A stretch of 35,706 nucleotides of DNA from Thoreauomyces humboldtii (taxonomy: Eukaryota; Chytridiomycota; Chytridiomycetes; Spizellomycetales; Powellomycetaceae): NCBI GenBank assembly GCA_027596035.1, contig JADGJA010000152.1, positions 1 through 35,706 of the forward strand, written 5' to 3'. Below the pieces are notes generated by a model, which worked only from the letters and a program-made list of their open reading frames with translations, had not been told where the DNA came from and did not search any database. Below are positions 33,850 to 35,706 of this stretch, one piece after another (position 1 is the first letter of the stretch; each line of letters begins with the position of its first letter). The position numbers and the translations under genes were made by a program.

Positions 33850-35295
33850 ATGTTACGTGAGGACGGCCGGGTCTGCATAGTCGGCGCAGGGGCTTGCGGT
33901 CTAGCCACTATCAAAGCCCTTCAGCATACCGAGGAAACTTGCTCTTGGTCCGTGGAAGCGTTCGAGAAGAGAACCGAGGTTGGAGGAGTCTGGTAGGTCC
34001 TCAGTGTTTTTCGCTCGGTACATGGAGAGCTAGCCCCGAATGTCAAGAGACTAAGAGGGTATCTGCTTTCACCAAGGGTTCCATCCCATGTCCCGTCGCC
34101 TCCGCAGGTGCCATCGACCCCGCTTTACGATTCGCTGACTACAAACCTACCTCATCCGATCATGCGGTTCACCGACTATGCTTTCCCCGCCGGAACTCCC
34201 CTGTATCCGCATCATACTGTGGTCCGCACCTATCTCCAGTCTTACGCCAACCACTTCAGCCTTGCGCCGAGCATCAACTTCGGTTGTGAGGTCATACGGG
34301 CCCACCGACTCGACAGAGAGTGGGAAGTGACAATCCGCGATCGGCATGGGTCGCAGCAGCGGCGGATGTTCGACTTTCTCCTCGTATGCTCTGGGCACTT
34401 TAGTCGACCAAGAGTGCCAACCTGGGAGGGCCTGCAGGATTGGAAGGCGGCCGATAGCAGCCGGGTCTTCGAGCACTCGATCTACTACCGAAACCCAAAG
34501 TCTTTCTCTGACAAGGTGGTTCTGGTCATCGGTGCCGGGCCCTCAGGAAACGACATCTCAGCCGATGCACGCACGGTGGCTCGGCAAGTCTTTCGTTCGG
34601 TACGCTCTTCAGGTCTCATACCCGAAGACCCTCACCTCAAGCCTGCCATCGCCCGCTTTCGCGCTGACGGCGTAGAGTTCGAGGACGGCTCGGTCCTGTC
34701 TGATGTCGACGTGGTCGTGGCGGCAACCGGATACGAGTTTTTTTTCCCGTTCATGGAAGAGACCGCCTTACCGCCCCTTTCCCATCACATGATTCCACCG
34801 ACTCCGGACGGATGCAAAGATCCGACATCCTTGTTCTTCCTTGGAGCCCCGTCTTTGGTCATTCCGTTCCCCCTCTTCGAGTTCCAAGCCCTTGCGGTCG
34901 CCCAGATCCTTGCGGGCCGACCGATCGCAGCAGGATCTCGGGAAACCCGACATGTTCTGGCGGACGGCTTGCAGTTCGCATATTGCAACGCTTTGGCCGA
35001 AGCATCAGGTATCGCCAGGCGCGTGCAGGATTGGGTTCCCCGTATCTATGCCTTGAAGGCTGTACTGCGTACGATATGGGTTCGTCTCGAAGCCGAAGGG
35101 GACTCGCAGCGATGGGTGCATGGGGTGGAAGGCGTCGATGGCTGGCGCAAGGTGATGGAAGACCTATTGGACTATGGAGGACAGAAGGGATGGGTTTCGA
35201 TACCAAGTCCCGACCGCCGACGGAACGGAAGCGGCATGCCCCTCCGAAGCGACGGAGGGAGTTGTGTACGAAAAGAAGGCACTCTACTAGAATAA
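33850..35295 (+). CDS. Flavin-containing monooxygenase (FMO family)
   Basis: Two exons, 33850-33992 and 34077-35295 (intron 84 nt), encode 453 residues. The acceptor CACCAAG at 34076 is the only one found that restores the tryptophan of GGVW without a stop. The FAD site is VGAGACGLA (residues 11-19), the NADPH site VIGAGPSGND (198-207), and the late AATGYEF motif lies at 263-269. SVEAFEKRTEVGGVW and TPLYDSLTTNLPHPIMRF are classic for fungal FMOs, which oxygenate soft nitrogen or sulfur atoms of small molecules. The FMO fingerprint FxGxxxHxxxY is only partly kept: HSIYY gives the His and Tyr, but the Phe and Gly before it are not visible. Substrate cannot be predicted, and no biosynthetic cluster surrounds it. 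The C-terminal ~40 residues are polar and basic. Confidence 0.88.
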
Positions 35296-35706
35296 CATTT
35301 TGCGCCGAGGAGGTGGTGCCCTATCATTTCACACTGGAAGATCAAAAATTTGAGAGGATCGTTGGACAGCGGCACGCGAGGAGCTCTCGTTTGGCCGCCC
35401 TCCCTTCTCCCTCTCGTCTGCCCGTTCTGGCACCGCCGTCATCATCGCACAACTTCTTGCCCGAAGGAGAAAAAGAGGAACGAAGCGAAAGCGGCATGGC
35501 AAAGCTACACTTTGCAGACGTTCAGTTGGCCTTGGGTCCAGTGCAGAGAAAAAAGGAGGCTCTTAGTCAACACCTCGTGAGATGCTCCCCCCGCCGCTGC
35601 ACACCACCTGCCCCATATAATCCCCGCCGGACGGGGCTCCCTTCTGGTTACCGTTCTAGCAACCTCGTCGACCCTTCACTCGTCCTCACCTCACCCACCG
35701 TTCGCT
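35296..35706. other. Right-edge intergenic region, likely upstream of a rightward gene
   Basis: 411 bp without a supported gene. The first part is the 3' region of the monooxygenase gene. The last ~90 bp look like a promoter and pyrimidine-rich leader of a gene lying beyond the window. Confidence 0.45.
35614..35621 (+). promoter_or_regulatory. TATA-like box near the right edge
   Basis: CATATAAT is followed by a GC-rich stretch with a small inverted repeat (CCCC...GGGG) and then a CT-rich leader with tcgtcctcacctcacc, a pattern common before fungal start sites. The gene it would serve is outside the window. Confidence 0.35.

Overview
The window looks like nuclear DNA of an early-diverging, probably zoosporic fungus (a chytrid or relative). 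The fungal side rests on a stand-alone orotate phosphoribosyltransferase, a CSC1-type channel, a Siw14-type phosphatase, compact spacing (about one gene per 2.5 kb, both strands) and many short GT-AG introns, mostly 54-84 nt. The zoosporic side is inferred from a BROMI/TBC1D32-like gene, a family tied to cilia, and from a full-length DNA polymerase theta, which the common yeasts and moulds lack. No species can be named from the sequence alone. I see no mobile element, CRISPR array, rRNA or tRNA.

Layout, left to right: the probable tail of a rightward gene (to 200); a leftward acidic/basic chromatin-like protein (418-2931); URA5 (3196-3864, +); the biotin-bearing subunit of methylcrotonyl-CoA carboxylase (4090-6443, -); a PNRC/Edc1-type decapping-enhancer candidate (6904-8799, -); HEM2 (9305-10557, -); a Siw14-like phosphatase with an altered active-site loop (10888-11844, +); a small multi-span membrane protein (12125-12664, -); a CSC1/OSCA channel (13109-16307, -); the BROMI-like gene (16854-21309, +); a possible 93-residue gene (21519-21847, -); POLQ (21875-28089, +); Miro/GEM1 (28316-31141, -); a tail-anchored UBE2J/Ubc6 E2 (31596-32701, +); mitochondrial ribosomal protein uL30m (32790-33437, -); a flavin monooxygenase (33850-35295, +); and a promoter-like right edge.

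Exon models were built by hand: reading frames were joined at splice sites so that phase is kept and family motifs read through. Coordinates given for each spliced gene run from start codon to stop codon and include introns. Many genes sit in divergent pairs with short shared promoters (protein at 418/URA5, HEM2/phosphatase, CSC1/BROMI, 93-aa ORF/POLQ, Miro/UBE2J, uL30m/FMO). Mitochondrial functions recur (MCC, Miro, uL30m), but this is housekeeping content, not an obvious pathway cluster.

I did not find a clear new multi-gene system. The items most worth a second look are the fused helicase-polymerase POLQ with a very short linker and a GC-AG intron, the BROMI-like gene, the phosphatase with a changed P-loop, the tiny ORF 27 bp from the POLQ start, and the PNRC-motif protein.
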